Shown in pieces: positions 1 to 10,225 of a stretch of DNA of 64,000 nucleotides. The notes under the pieces are model-generated. The model did no database searches. It was not told the DNA's origin and saw only the letters and a program-made list of their open reading frames with translations. Source of the DNA: Raffaelea ambrosiae (Eukaryota > Ascomycota > Sordariomycetes > Ophiostomatales > Ophiostomataceae); assembly GCA_002778195.1 (NCBI GenBank), contig PCDI01000008.1, forward strand, positions 554,655 through 618,654, given 5' to 3'. Each line of letters begins with the position of its first letter. Within the stretch, counting starts at the first letter, position 1. The translations under genes were made by a program, and so were the position numbers.

Positions 1-398
1 TCACAAGCAAAGGACCGCCCTAAAGTTCTAGCTGGCACAAAATGGTGGTGGCTGTGCATGGCCAGACCCAACTTTCCCTTGGTAGGCTTTCACGACGAAG
101 GACGAAATCATACCATTGTTGGGGAAACCTTTTTGCGTCCCCGCAGAGCCTCACCCCCTTGTTGGGCACACAATGAACAGGAACTCGCCATGCCGCACTT
201 TTTTGTTCCCCCAACAGAGATATTCGCTGCGTTTGTCCGGAAGAAATGCCAGGATGATGAACAGTCGGCATTTTGTCCCATCTTGAATTTAGGCACATTT
301 CCTCGGTCGCATCATTAGACAGCAGAATCCCACTTTGTCTCCAATCCAATGATAGTTTCCTTTCATCGTGCGCATCACGCGATGCGATTGACTTTGTG
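1..398. other. Left flank, no gene assigned
   Basis: Short overlapping ORFs occur on both strands but none shows a recognisable motif. This stretch probably holds the promoter and 5' leader of the SET-domain gene that starts at 399. The frame is open upstream of 399, but the first ATG with a good context is at 399. Confidence 0.4.
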
Positions 399-1913
399 AT
401 GGCCTGGCCACGTCACTGGTCGTTGGCTACGTCCAAACGAACCCTGCTGGCGTTTGCCATGTTCGCCAGTGGTCATATCCAACTTCAGGCCGACACCTGT
501 CCGAATCTCGACCTCCCATCGACGAACCCACCTGTCATCTTCGACCAAGCCTGCCAACGACCAGAGGCAATCTCGAACGAGAGTCCCGTAGTCCCGTGGA
601 CGCATAAATCATATTGCGTTGAAGCAACAGGTCGGGAAGAGCAGGACGAAGGCGACGACGTGCTGCGGGAAGCTCGCGAAGTGGACGAGAACGACCCCTC
701 TGTGTTTCGATACTGCGTCTACACGGACGCATCCTTTGGCAAATATGGCCTCAGTGTCATTGTCAACCCCGGGATCGTAGAAGCTGTGGTAGAAAATGTG
801 GCGGTTGTCTCCAGATCTGGGTTTCCTCACAACTATACGGTGCAGCAGCTGGTCCCAAGATACGACTCGTTTCCGGCGGTGGCCATTGTTGAGATGCCTG
901 ACAAAGGCGGCAAGGGAATGGTGGCGACACGCTCGATTCGGCGCTACGAAACATTCTTGGTTGACTTTGCGGCTATTTCGCTGGATGCACACCTGCGGAG
1001 TGCGCTCAGCAGGGCTGCTCTGCGGCAGGTATTGGATCGTGCAGCTGGACAGCTGAACAGTTCGACGCGGACAGTCTTGCCTCTGAGTCGTGGAGGCTAC
1101 ATGGAAAGAGACGGTGTTGTTGATGATGTGATCCGGGCCAACGCCTTCGGGAACCACCGGTCCAGCTGGAAACAGAGTTCCTTGTTTCCAGAGATATCTG
1201 TACGTCTGGGCTTTCATCTCGGACTGGAATGGATGCTGACCAACAAAGCGCATCAACCATGATTGCCAACCCAAGTATGTTCTTTTGTTCGGGGTTTGCT
1301 TTTCCTCGTGATTTTGTTCTAAAGAACAGTTCCTTTCTCCGCATGGCGCACCACGGCCTAACAGCTGGCGTGGCCGCCTTCCGAGACATTGAGCCCGGCG
1401 AAGAGATCACCCTGAGTTGTAGGTATCTGCCCCGAAGTCTGAAGTGGCGACCACTGACCCATGACAGATATTTCTCCCGGTCTTGCACGAAGCGAACGCC
1501 ACAAGCGTTTACAGGAGTGGAACTTCCGATGTCAATGTCGTCTTTGCAGTGCATCGGAAGAAGCCGTCCAAATGTCTGATGCGTTGCGCTCCCGGCTGCA
1601 GTCTCTGAGCGCAAAAGTGGCTTCGGCCATGCCAAAGTGGGATATGGATGGCGCAGTCACCGCCGCGAATGAGGCCCTTGCACTGCTAGAGGCGTGTGGA
1701 AAGGATGGCCACGGTGAGGAGGACTGCGTGGCTCTCGAGGCTTCTCATGCCTATTTTTTTCACGGTGTCCTGGGCCGTCTTGCAGCTGTGCGTGGAGATG
1801 ATGGCACAGCCGCCCGCCATGCGCGGATAGCGTCCAAGTTCCGCGTAAATCTGGCATACTTGGAACCAAGGAATTCGACGGCTGATTTTGAAGAGCTCAT
1901 GGTTGGGTTTTGA
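399..1913 (+). CDS. SET-domain protein with signal-peptide-like N-terminus
   Basis: Predicted lysine methyltransferase-like protein of 453 residues. My model is exons 399-1199, 1249-1274 (a 26-nt micro-exon), 1330-1418 and 1468-1913, with introns of 49-55 nt. SET landmarks appear only when these exons are joined: the opening KGMVATRSI near residues 172-180, RINHDCQPN across the micro-exon (residues 268-276), GEEITLSY at the third join, and a post-SET CQCRLC cysteine cluster. The N-terminus (MAWPRHW...) has a basic stretch followed by a hydrophobic segment resembling a signal peptide, which is unusual for a histone methyltransferase but, as I recall, occurs in fungal proteins annotated 'SET domain-containing protein 5'. 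Substrate is unknown. The C-terminal part is helical and TPR-like in composition. The start at 399 is preferred because an upstream extension lacks an ATG. Confidence 0.82.
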
Positions 1914-2040
1914 ATGGCGGAATTAATTGGAACATCAGCTTGGAACCTCCCAACTTCAGATAAACACAAAGAAGTCTATGTACAACGGTTTTCTATGCAA
2001 ATCCTCTGGGCTGCTTCTGATGCGTAGAGTCAGGCATCCG

Positions 2041-2310
2041 TTAACCGCTCGTTATTGTGCCGTTGCCGACGAATACAACAAGGACGGCCGCGTGGGCCGC
2101 AGTGGCTGCGAATAACTCCACCCTCCGTGCATCGGTGACCAACGCGATGCGGGCAGCAAAGCCTATTGTAAACAGCGCAATCATGGCCAGCTTCGTTTCC
2201 GGCTGTTTCAAAAAGTAGAACGTCACTATGGATCCAATATGAAACACCGCGGCGATGATGAGATATGCAGAGGAAGGCTGCCACCACGTATTTGGGATGG
2301 GGCATGCCAT
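2041..2310 (-). CDS. Small integral membrane protein, 89 aa
   Basis: Unrecognised short ORF on the minus strand starting with ATG at 2310. It has three well-defined hydrophobic segments (about residues 15-35, 43-60 and 69-84) separated by short polar loops containing KQPETK and TDARR, the pattern expected of a three-helix membrane protein. The regular membrane-protein pattern is why I keep it. It lies convergent to the SET-domain gene and upstream-adjacent to the 3' end of the wall-protein gene. No family or function can be named. An additional upstream exon cannot be excluded. Confidence 0.5.
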   Translation of the reverse strand: MACPIPNTWWQPSSAYLIIAAVFHIGSIVTFYFLKQPETKLAMIALFTIGFAARIALVTDARRVELFAATAAHAAVLVVFVGNGTITSG

Positions 2311-2493
2311 TGGACACCTTTGTTTGACTCGACTTGTTCTGTACATACATACACCACCGTCCAGACCAGGACGTCAAGAGACACCACCCAACACACATAT
2401 CAACAGAAAAAAAAGCGCTGTAGAGCTATGGAGCTATGGAGACAAAAGAGAAAAAGAATTTGGAAAAAAAAAATATCAAAGCAAAAATGAAAC

Positions 2494-4188
2494 TCATGAG
2501 CATTGCGTAATCGTCATCACCACCGACGAGTCCGTGGCCGAGGCCACAGCAGCAACCGTCGCGGTAGCGGCCGCCGTCGTGGCAGCGGCCGCGTCCGTCG
2601 TGGCCGCCGCGGCCGACGCACCGCTCACACCCAGAATGCTGTTGAACACGTCCGCAGCGGCCTGGTTCTGCGTGGTCGCCACGGCCGCGGCCGAGGCGCT
2701 CGTGCAGGCGGCCTGCGCGTCGGCAGCCGCGCTGCACGGCGAGCCCAGCCGCTGGCAGATGAAGCCGGCAATGACGGCAATGTTGAGCGCCGAGCCGTGG
2801 TTGAAGTCGGTCTGGTCGGCGGCGATGAAGGCCTCGGTGGTGCGGCCGTCCAGGCCCGACTCGAAGAGGATCGAGGGGTCGGTGCACGAGCCAAAGTCCA
2901 GCGTCGCCCGTTTCTTGGCAGCACTGGTCGCCGCCGCGCACGCCGTCGCCTGGGTGTCGCACTGGGCGGTGCCGCCGCTGAGGGTGCCGGCGTTGGCGGC
3001 GTTGAAGCAGGCGTTGCGCTGGATGTCGCAGGAGCGCTGGACGGCGGCGGCCAGGTTGACAAACGTGTTGCCGTTGACCGTGAAGGGCCGGTCGCTGGCC
3101 GCGTCCGAGGTGATGGCCGGCGCGGCCCCGCCGAGCGTGCCGGTGAACTGCTGCACATTGGTGGTGCCCGTGGCGGCATCCGTGGCAGACGCAGCAGCAG
3201 CAGCAGTAGCAGTAGCAGCAGCAGCCGCCGTGGACGCGACAGCGGCCGAGCTGGCCACGGCACCGGCAGCCGTGGCAGCCACCGTGGTGGTGACGAGGCT
3301 GCAGGTAGCCGTGACGGTGGCGGGGGTGCAGGTCGAGGTGCCGGCGGACGTGAGAGCGGCGGCCGCAGAAGTCGCCGCCGAGGTAGCAGCAGCAGCGGCA
3401 GTCGTACCCGCAGCAGCCGTGGCCGCGACCGTGGCGCCCGTGGCCACAGACAGCCCCGCAAAGTCAATGGCGGTGGCGCTCAGGACGCCCGTGCCGGTGA
3501 CGGTGGCGGAGATGCCAGCCACGGCCGCGCTGATCTCGGCCTCGGTGGCATCGAGGACGAGCAGGCTCTGGGAGAAGATGCAGCCCGGCTCGTCGTCCTC
3601 CGTGTCGCAGGAGTTTCCCTTGGCGGTGGTGTCGGTCAACTCACCAGGGGCAAAGGTGCCGCTTTCGAGAGCCAGGAGGGGGTCGGCACCGACGCCCGCC
3701 AGCTGCTGAGCCAGGGCCAGGGTGATGGCCTTGTTGGTCGACGCGGCATCCGTGGAGGCCGGGTCCTGGTGCTGGGTGAGCGCGGCGATCTGCGGGTTGG
3801 TGGCCGTCTCGTTGCAGATGACACTGGCCAGGCCGACCTTGCCCGTGTTGCGCTCAATGGCACGGTAGAGCAGGGCCCCGGCCATGCCGGGGACATCGCC
3901 TGCCGCCAGGGCATTGGTGAAGGCCTGGTCGGCCGTCTCCTGCTGCAGGCAGTCGAGGTTGGTGACGGAGCCGGCGCCGGCGGCGGCAGCAGCATTGCCC
4001 AGGAGACCAAAGACGGGGTCTTGGATGTTCTTGGGGTTGTTTGTGGCCAGGGACGTGCGGACCAGGTCGAGGACAAAGTTGTGGGAGTGCTCTTGGGGGA
4101 CCTCACGCGCCGTCAGAGACCTGCGCGGGACCGGGCCAGCCGAGACGAGGCCAGCAGTGGCCAGAATCGCAGCAGTGGAGTACTTCAT
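2494..4188 (-). CDS. Large Ala/Thr-rich secreted cell-wall-type protein
   Basis: Single-exon 564-residue protein. It starts with a clear signal peptide (MKYSTAAILATAGLVSAG) and a short propeptide with PRR. The ordered N-terminal part (about residues 35-240) contains conserved-looking text such as NFVLDLVRTSLATNNPK and several cysteines. The middle (about 240-345) is a low-complexity Ala/Thr/Ser tract with simple GCN codon runs. A second ordered, Cys-containing domain follows (about 350-500), and then another Ala/Thr tail. This architecture fits an abundant O-glycosylated extracellular or wall-associated fungal protein. I see no convincing C-terminal GPI hydrophobic tail. Related proteins are, to my memory, often mislabelled 'ribosomal protein s17'; nothing ribosomal is visible here. 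The GC-rich codon bias produces long antisense ORFs that are shadows. Confidence 0.85.
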   Translation of the reverse strand: MKYSTAAILATAGLVSAGPVPRRSLTAREVPQEHSHNFVLDLVRTSLATNNPKNIQDPVFGLLGNAAAAAGAGSVTNLDCLQQETADQAFTNALAAGDVPGMAGALLYRAIERNTGKVGLASVICNETATNPQIAALTQHQDPASTDAASTNKAITLALAQQLAGVGADPLLALESGTFAPGELTDTTAKGNSCDTEDDEPGCIFSQSLLVLDATEAEISAAVAGISATVTGTGVLSATAIDFAGLSVATGATVAATAAAGTTAAAAATSAATSAAAALTSAGTSTCTPATVTATCSLVTTTVAATAAGAVASSAAVASTAAAAATATAAAAASATDAATGTTNVQQFTGTLGGAAPAITSDAASDRPFTVNGNTFVNLAAAVQRSCDIQRNACFNAANAGTLSGGTAQCDTQATACAAATSAAKKRATLDFGSCTDPSILFESGLDGRTTEAFIAADQTDFNHGSALNIAVIAGFICQRLGSPCSAAADAQAACTSASAAAVATTQNQAAADVFNSILGVSGASAAAATTDAAAATTAAATATVAAVASATDSSVVMTITQCS

Positions 4189-6072
4189 GGTGAAGGATGG
4201 GGAGAAGAAGAAGAAGCGAAGGAATAAGAAGAGAAAGAAGAAGAGAATGGACCGGCCGGGGAAAAAATGTTAAAAAGTGTTTTTGTTGAATTGAAGGAAA
4301 GTAACGGTTCACAGAACCTGAAGAAGAAGCAAAAGGACGAAAAGGACGAAAAGAGAACGACTGAGTTGGAGATGCAGAATGGAATGGGAACAAGAATTGG
4401 TCTGTGAAAAAGAGCGAGACAGTCCGGGCCTTTTAAGTCTTTTTTTTCTTCTCCCTCTCTTGTCTTTTTCTCGGCGCCAACCTGCACTGGCAGGGTAACA
4501 GACGGTTTCGTCGCATCCCGGATATCAGACGAGACGAGATTTTCTGATTTCGACCAGGGTGCAAACGAAGAGGAATGGCACCATTCCTGGGCGCGACGCT
4601 GCTCCTGACGTGCAGCTCGGGGACCCGACATGCGACAGACAGTGGGCAAGCGACACCACGACCCTAGTCCTGAAGCGTCTCTCCGGTTGGATCGAGCCAG
4701 AGGCACCACCACATGGAGGGCAGGCATGAATTGTCTACCGCCGAGGCCCGCGAGGCCAGCGCACCGGGCAACCATGCTGACACTCGTAATGACTTCAATC
4801 AAAGTCTCAAAAGGGTTACTGTTTTGGGCCGAGACACTGTCCCCCTTTATCCACCCAAGTTTTGGCATTGTGGTTCTGTGTGGTTCTGGGGTGGCCCTGA
4901 GGTGGCCGCCCTCCATTTCTTGCAAAGTTGAGACTGGCATTTGCCTCAAAAGTCGAGACTCAAAGCTGGGTGAATTTCGTGACGTTGAAATGCATTCGAC
5001 AGCTGGTTTTTTTCAACAAAGTAAACGGATGGACAGTTTCGTTTCCAGCCCGTCTAAACAACGGGCAGGATTTGCATGATGTCCATCCTCGTCCCTCGGT
5101 CGCTGCTGGTGATCGTGAGGATCCGAAAGCAATCTCCCCCGAGAGCCTGGACGGCCCAGCTTTTTTTTCCTTTTTTCCTTTTTTTTCTTCTTTTTTCCTC
5201 TCACCAATCCCCAGTTCCCAGGTTACTCCTGCCAATATGGAGTCCGCAGGGGTCGTGCGGCCGTCTCGTTGGTGGCCCACGCTTACCGAAGTGACAGATG
5301 TGTTATGCCAGAGCTTCGGGATGAAACTCGCAGAGCCTCATAATATTCAAGGGAGTCTCGCCTCCACAGCCAAGGGATCATACAGAGTTGAAAAAAAAGA
5401 ATGTGGAACCGCCCCCTCTGCCCCCCTTCTACCCCCACATATTACCACAACCGAGTGGTCGTCGGCTTCTGTCGACGTTTCACTCGCAGGCTTATTTGCC
5501 TATTCCGACCTGGTCTGGCTGGCGACCCCATCGGCCTGGACCGAAATTCTGAAGCCGACAAGCTTGTCGACTTGAGGCTCTTTCTAGGCGGGATGGCACC
5601 GTGACGTAAACGCAACACAAAGTAGCATTCAAGCCACACAGCAAGTCCAGAGGGGTGCCACAGGGCGCCACTGGGCGCCACAGGGGACCACAGCGAGAGC
5701 CACAGACGGCGTGATAACCTCCGATTGTCCCGAGGCGGTCAGGCAGTGGCTGTGAAGGACAAGACCAGCCAAGAACAGGTGCCGGCAGTACCGGGTGGTC
5801 TTGGTGGGCGTCGTCAGCTGGGGCGAGCTCTAAATATTTTAAGTGGTCTCTAAAAGCGCCCTAAAAAAGGGTTCTAAACGAGGACCGATCCTGACAGCAT
5901 CGTCATGCCTGGATGTTTCCCCAGACACATTGGGACCTCCATTTTTCCTGCCACAACCGACCCCGGTCTTGTTCAAGCTTAATGTGCAACAGCGCATAGC
6001 GTAATTGTTAGCGCCCACTTCATCTGCGCTCGACCCGAGAGAACGGCGACAACAAACAGCCTCTGCACAACC
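4189..6072. other. Intergenic region between divergent genes
   Basis: A 1.9-kb spacer between the minus-strand wall-protein gene and the plus-strand GH16 gene, so it contains both promoters. The first 250 bases are purine-rich on the plus strand (CT-rich on the transcribed strand of the wall-protein gene), typical of a strong fungal promoter/5' UTR. Near 5640-5690 there is a short imperfect repeat of CCACaGGGCGCCACtGG type. No supported gene. Confidence 0.5.
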
Positions 6073-7064
6073 ATGCCCTGGAAAGACCACCTGAACCGCC
6101 TCAAGAGCGGGTGGAACGACATCCGTGCCAACTCGGCGACCGAGCAGAGCCGCCGGGCCGACAAGCAGACGTCGGCGGCGCCGGCACCCGAGGCCCACGT
6201 GTCCGGCCAGGAGCTGTTCCATGCCGACGGGCCCGTGAGCGCCGACTGGGACGCCAAAATCGGCACGGGCGACAACGGTTGGGGGAACCAGGAGTTGGAG
6301 TACTACACCAACAGTCCCGAGAATTCGTTCTAGTAGGTTGTTGGCCTGTCCCTGGCTGTCTTGGCTGTCTTGGCTGTCTCGCATTTTGTCTCTGTGCTGA
6401 CAAGACGTTTCCCGCCAGCACCCACGATGGCAAGCTCACCATCCGCGCCATCGCCAACAACAGCACCACCGACCCCCAGCAGCGCTACACCTCGGCGCGC
6501 CTCGTCAGCCGCCAGGCGCTGGGCCGCGACAGCGGCGTGCTCACCGGCATCGTCCAGTCGCCCTGCGCCGACGGCATCTGGCCCGCCTTCTGGCTGCTGC
6601 CCCAGGAGCCCTTCTCGTGGCCCACCGACGGCGAGGTCGACATTGCCGAGACCTGGAACGGCGACCACGAGAACCACTCGTGCCTGCACTGGGGCTTCTT
6701 CCACGAGCCGCAGAAGCACCTCGTCAAGGGCTCGCACCTGGCCGACATGCACCTGCGGCCCGTCCGCTACGACTTTGCCTGGGACCAGCCCGGCGGCCAG
6801 GCCGGCCAGGGCCGCATGATCTGGTACATTGACGGCCAGGCCGTCATGAAGGCGCCCGTCCCGCCCGGCACGCGGCCCATGCGCGAGTTCACCGTGCTGC
6901 TCAACGTGGCCATGGGCGGCAACGTGTGCGGCGGCAAGACGCCCGCCGACGGCACCTACGACATGGTGGTGGATTTCCTGTTTCTGGCCAGCGAGCCCGA
7001 GAACGGCGGCTGGAACAAGTTCAACGCGGACTGGGAGGCGACGCCGATGGGGAACACGTACTGA
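6073..7064 (+). CDS. Glycoside hydrolase family 16 protein, leaderless
   Basis: Predicted beta-1,3(4)-glucanase-like enzyme of 301 residues. Two exons, 6073-6332 and 6419-7064; the join restores NSFYTHDGKL, a typical GH16 strand, and the 86-nt intron carries a TGTCTTGGC-type short repeat. The catalytic signature ExDxxE is present as GEVDIAE around residues 157-163, where the first Glu is the nucleophile and the last the acid/base. Substrate-cleft text such as GIWPAFWLLP and the late NVAMGG motif are also present. No signal peptide is visible: the protein begins with a charged amphipathic stretch (MPWKDHLNRLKSGW), so it may be cytosolic or exported unconventionally. Bacterial-type laminarinases are the closest pattern I recognise, rather than the Crh1 wall transglycosylases. 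Confidence 0.88.
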
Positions 7065-7408
7065 TAGAGCGTTGCTTGTTTACCTGTTTGTCTGGTTTTT
7101 TGCTCATGACCAACGCAAACCATCTTTTTATGACTTGCACTGAAAAGATACACACCCTTTCACCCACAGCCACTATATGATCGAAACATCTTCCCCTCCC
7201 CTCTCCCCCTTATCCTGTCTGCAACCAGGGCGTAGTCCGGACAGACACCAAACTGAACCCGTGCGCGGGTCGATGTCCCGTGCTGGGTGTCCTGCTTTCG
7301 TACGCAGCGCCGATCGATCCATGCCCACATCGTCCTTGGAACATGCCTCCCGGTGGTCCCTGAGCTTCCACACAAGCAGCCCCGATCACTTCTCCTCCCC
7401 CGGGCCCT
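7065..7408. other. Convergent intergenic spacer
   Basis: Spacer between the 3' ends of the GH16 gene and the acyltransferase gene. It should hold both transcript ends. No gene or structured element recognised. Confidence 0.4.
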
Positions 7409-9034
7409 TTACAGCCCCCCTTCCGGCGGCCATGCCCAATCCTGTAGCCCGACACCCTGCATGACAATGTCTTCGCAGCGCTGCAAGAACTCGCCCACAC
7501 CCCCACCGCCATGCCAGGCGTCGTTGTAGGCAATGCTCACAGACAGCCGTCCCTGGAACGTGCCCAGGAACACGCCCAGGCCATTGGTCAGCTCGTCGCC
7601 CGTCACCCACGGGTCGTCCACGCAGAAGACGCCGTGCCGCGCCGCCATGACCCTGTCGATCCTGCCCATGCTGGACAGAGACACGGACGGCCGCTCTCTG
7701 GGAGGAGGCACCGGCAGGGGAGGGGGGCGTGTGTTGGCCGGGACGGCGGGCGTGCTCGCGGCCAGAATGTACGGTGCCAGTGCATAGTGGTGTGGGTTCT
7801 GCTGGACGCGCCGGTAGTGCTTCCTCATGCAGTTGACGATGCGCAGAAACTCGACATCGCGCTCCTGCAGCTCCACGCCCATGCCCAGTCCGCCCATGGC
7901 CTGCTGGTCGGCCTCGTCGCTGGTTCTTGTCGTCATGTCTACGAAGAGGCGGTCCCCCGAAACCGAATGGTACACGGCCGCCGCATAGCTTGGCGTGTTG
8001 TACGGACATGCACAGACTTCTCGCTCGTTTCTCAAAATGTAGCCCTGGTATTGCACCGGCACAGTTTCGTCGCCTCTGTCCTGCACATCACGTAGAGCCA
8101 TGGCAATCGCGGCATGGAATGCATGGGTCACTGTCACCCCCAGGACCGTGCAGGCAGCCAGGAGTCGACTCGTCTGCTGTGGGGTGAGTGTTCGAACCAG
8201 TCTCTGGTGTCGGCCGGGAAGCAGGGCGCCCTTCTTGTATGGCATGGCGAGGATCCGAACGGGTTCCCCGTGGCGGGGTTCTGCACGGGTGGCGTGGTCG
8301 CTGTTCGCCGCCAGGAGGCGTAGCAGTTCCTGGTGCGCCGGTGTTGGTCGAGACGGGACGTTGGCGGCGACGCGGTACGGTGGAGGCAATCGAGCGACCT
8401 CGGAGCCGTCCAGGAGAAACGGCATGCCGGGCTGCGTTGGGCTCAGTTCTTGGTACTGCGAAGCCGCCAACGCAACCAGCCTGTTCAACAGATGCAGCGT
8501 GCCCATGCCGTCGATGATGTCGTGCGGCGACCGGAAAACGACTTCTCGTCGCACCAGACCAGGCGGTCGATCAGGCTGAGACAGAAGGAAGACTGTTGGC
8601 CATCGCGGTGCTGGTGGATCGGAGTTGCACCACTCGTTGCCCGTCTTCGCCGTGCACAGTGGTTCGAATGTGCTTGTGAGCCACGCCCGCTGCTCGTCTT
8701 CTCGGCCCACTTCTCGGTAGACTTTCTTCCACCGGGCCGTGCCGCCGGAACTGTCGTGGACGACCTGGGACGCAATCGCTGGTTGTTCAGAGCGCAGCCG
8801 CAGCCAGGCCTGGCGAAGAGATTCCTCCACACGTCGTTCTGCGGCCTCCTGTGCCTGGCCACCCGCGACCTCGATACAGAGAGACACATGCCCAGTGATG
8901 GCAAAGAACATGCGGCCGCTTCCTTCGTACAGCTTTGCCATGGATGCGTAAAACTGCTCAGCCTCGTCAATGTCTCTCTGCCAGACTCCTGGAATGGGCT
9001 GCCGCCAAATAAAACGATCATACGAGCCATCCAT
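7409..9034 (-). CDS. Condensation/Tri3-like acyltransferase
   Basis: Single-exon 541-residue protein related to the chloramphenicol acetyltransferase/condensation-domain superfamily, closest in style to trichothecene 15-O-acetyltransferase Tri3-type proteins (family assignment from memory). The catalytic HxxxD motif is visible as PHDIIDGMG near residue 170, where the His would deprotonate the acceptor hydroxyl. The Tri3-like C-terminal motif GVFLGTFQGRLSVSIAYNDAW is near the end and corresponds to the DFGWG region in relatives, though it is not identical. The likely role is acylation of a secondary metabolite or terpenoid alcohol in the cytosol. I chose the ATG at 9034; an upstream TTG at 9061 is not a plausible fungal start. 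It lies 303 bases downstream of a co-directional DUF8021-type gene. No core biosynthetic gene (PKS, NRPS or terpene cyclase) is in the window, so a cluster role is only inferred. Confidence 0.75.
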   Translation of the reverse strand: MDGSYDRFIWRQPIPGVWQRDIDEAEQFYASMAKLYEGSGRMFFAITGHVSLCIEVAGGQAQEAAERRVEESLRQAWLRLRSEQPAIASQVVHDSSGGTARWKKVYREVGREDEQRAWLTSTFEPLCTAKTGNEWCNSDPPAPRWPTVFLLSQPDRPPGLVRREVVFRSPHDIIDGMGTLHLLNRLVALAASQYQELSPTQPGMPFLLDGSEVARLPPPYRVAANVPSRPTPAHQELLRLLAANSDHATRAEPRHGEPVRILAMPYKKGALLPGRHQRLVRTLTPQQTSRLLAACTVLGVTVTHAFHAAIAMALRDVQDRGDETVPVQYQGYILRNEREVCACPYNTPSYAAAVYHSVSGDRLFVDMTTRTSDEADQQAMGGLGMGVELQERDVEFLRIVNCMRKHYRRVQQNPHHYALAPYILAASTPAVPANTRPPPLPVPPPRERPSVSLSSMGRIDRVMAARHGVFCVDDPWVTGDELTNGLGVFLGTFQGRLSVSIAYNDAWHGGGGVGEFLQRCEDIVMQGVGLQDWAWPPEGGL

Positions 9035-9337
9035 GGCTGCATTTGGTGTGAACGGATGCAAACCGCAAGACTACAAAAAGCAAGAACTACAAACAACTTG
9101 CAAACAGCCCGCGTTGGAAGACATCCTGGCATTTTAAGCTCTGAGGACCCCGAAAGACGTGGCATGGTGTTCCGATTGTGTTATTGTCAAACTCTCCGAA
9201 GTTTAGCCCCACCGGCCGCCCCAGAGCCAGCCATTTGTCATTGCAGCGCCCCTGCTGCCGATGTTTACCCGGCGCCCCCCAAGCTGCTGCCAACGCTCCC
9301 ATCCAATTCTCTCCTGACTGCAAACTGCAAACTCCTC
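9035..9337. other. Spacer between co-directional genes
   Basis: 303-bp spacer holding the 3' end of the DUF8021-type gene and the promoter of the acyltransferase gene. Nothing further recognised. Confidence 0.35.
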
Positions 9338-10225
9338 TCACAAGCGACAAGGCCTCCCGCCGCACACGGTCATCGTGTGCACATACCGCAGCTTCCCCTT
9401 CTCCAGCCGGAACTCGTGGCTGTCCGCTGCGTTCATCATGTGCGCCCACACGCAAAAGATGCTCACCGACCCCATCGCCTCGTCAATCACGTACCGCCGG
9501 TGCGTGTTGGGGGCCTGGCTGTGGTTCGCCGGGATGCCCGCCTGGCACGAGTCGTCCGGCCGGTTGCGGCCCGTGTACGCCGACCCCTCCAGGCGCGTGC
9601 AGGGCGTGCCCCAGGGTACCGCGTTGGCGGCCGTGGCGTTGCTCCACATGTCCAGATAGGCATCGCCGGCCGCCTGGATCGCGCTCCGGGGATCGCGCTG
9701 GTCGTCCGGGATGGCCGTCCAGTTTTCCTGCTGCACGTACGACAGTGTCTTTTTGGCGTCAAAGAGCCACGAGTTGGTGGTGGACACGATGGAGTCGACC
9801 GCGACCACCGTGCCGTTGCTGCCCTCCGACGCGTTCTGGTGGCGGATCTGCGTGCCAATCACGTAGGGATTGGCCGCATCCTTGGCCGAAATCATCTCCG
9901 TGTAGGTGGCGCAGGCGGCCATATCGTAGATGGTGCGGCGATGGTCGAGCGGGAGGGCCTTGGTGAGGATGCCTTTGGCTGCGTCTCCCTTCTTGTTGTT
10001 CTCGACGTACGTCCAGCTGGCAGCCGTGACTTTCGCGAGCGCATCCAGCTTTCCTTCTGTCTGTGCGGCCATGTATGCGTCGGCGGCTTCTGCCATGGCT
10101 GTGCGATTGCATGATGACTCGAGTGCGTCGTTGCGGGTCGCAGCGAGAGGCACCGCGCGAGCACAGCTAGACGACAGCAGGATGGCAGCGAAGAAGGCGG
10201 TTTCCAGAAAGCGAACTAGCGACAT
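9338..10225 (-). CDS. Secreted DUF8021-type protein
   Basis: Single-exon 295-residue protein with a signal peptide (MSLVRFLETAFFAAILLSSS...). The pattern matches the fungal DUF8021 family as I remember it: an early CNRTAMAEAADAYMAAQ segment, SWTYVENN, the DMAACATYTEMI cysteine region, YVIGTQIRHQ, the central VDSIVSTTNSWLFDA, then DAYLDMW...VPWGTPCTRLEG, the RRYVIDE strand, and a final SHEFRLEKGKLRYVHTMTVC with paired Cys. The repeated Trp/Tyr/Asp arrangement suggests an SnoaL/NTF2-like cone fold. Several N-glycosylation sequons (for example NRT, NAS, NGT, NWT, NHS) agree with extracellular location. Function is unknown. A start seven codons upstream (10246) is possible, but the signal peptide fits best from 10225. 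Confidence 0.8.
   Translation of the reverse strand: MSLVRFLETAFFAAILLSSSCARAVPLAATRNDALESSCNRTAMAEAADAYMAAQTEGKLDALAKVTAASWTYVENNKKGDAAKGILTKALPLDHRRTIYDMAACATYTEMISAKDAANPYVIGTQIRHQNASEGSNGTVVAVDSIVSTTNSWLFDAKKTLSYVQQENWTAIPDDQRDPRSAIQAAGDAYLDMWSNATAANAVPWGTPCTRLEGSAYTGRNRPDDSCQAGIPANHSQAPNTHRRYVIDEAMGSVSIFCVWAHMMNAADSHEFRLEKGKLRYVHTMTVCGGRPCRL

Noticed and set aside
2503..4227. 574-residue plus-strand ORF opposite the Ala-rich secreted protein
   Set aside because: It is Gly/Arg/Ser-rich shadow sequence created by GC-rich Ala codons. The minus-strand frame has a signal peptide and ordered domains.
8185..8200. GGTTCGAAC-like tRNA B-box sequence
   Set aside because: No A box, acceptor stem or cloverleaf can be drawn; it lies inside the acyltransferase coding sequence.
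8333..10114. 593-residue plus-strand ORF
   Set aside because: It is antisense to the acyltransferase and DUF8021 genes, with Arg/Pro/His-rich composition and no domain.
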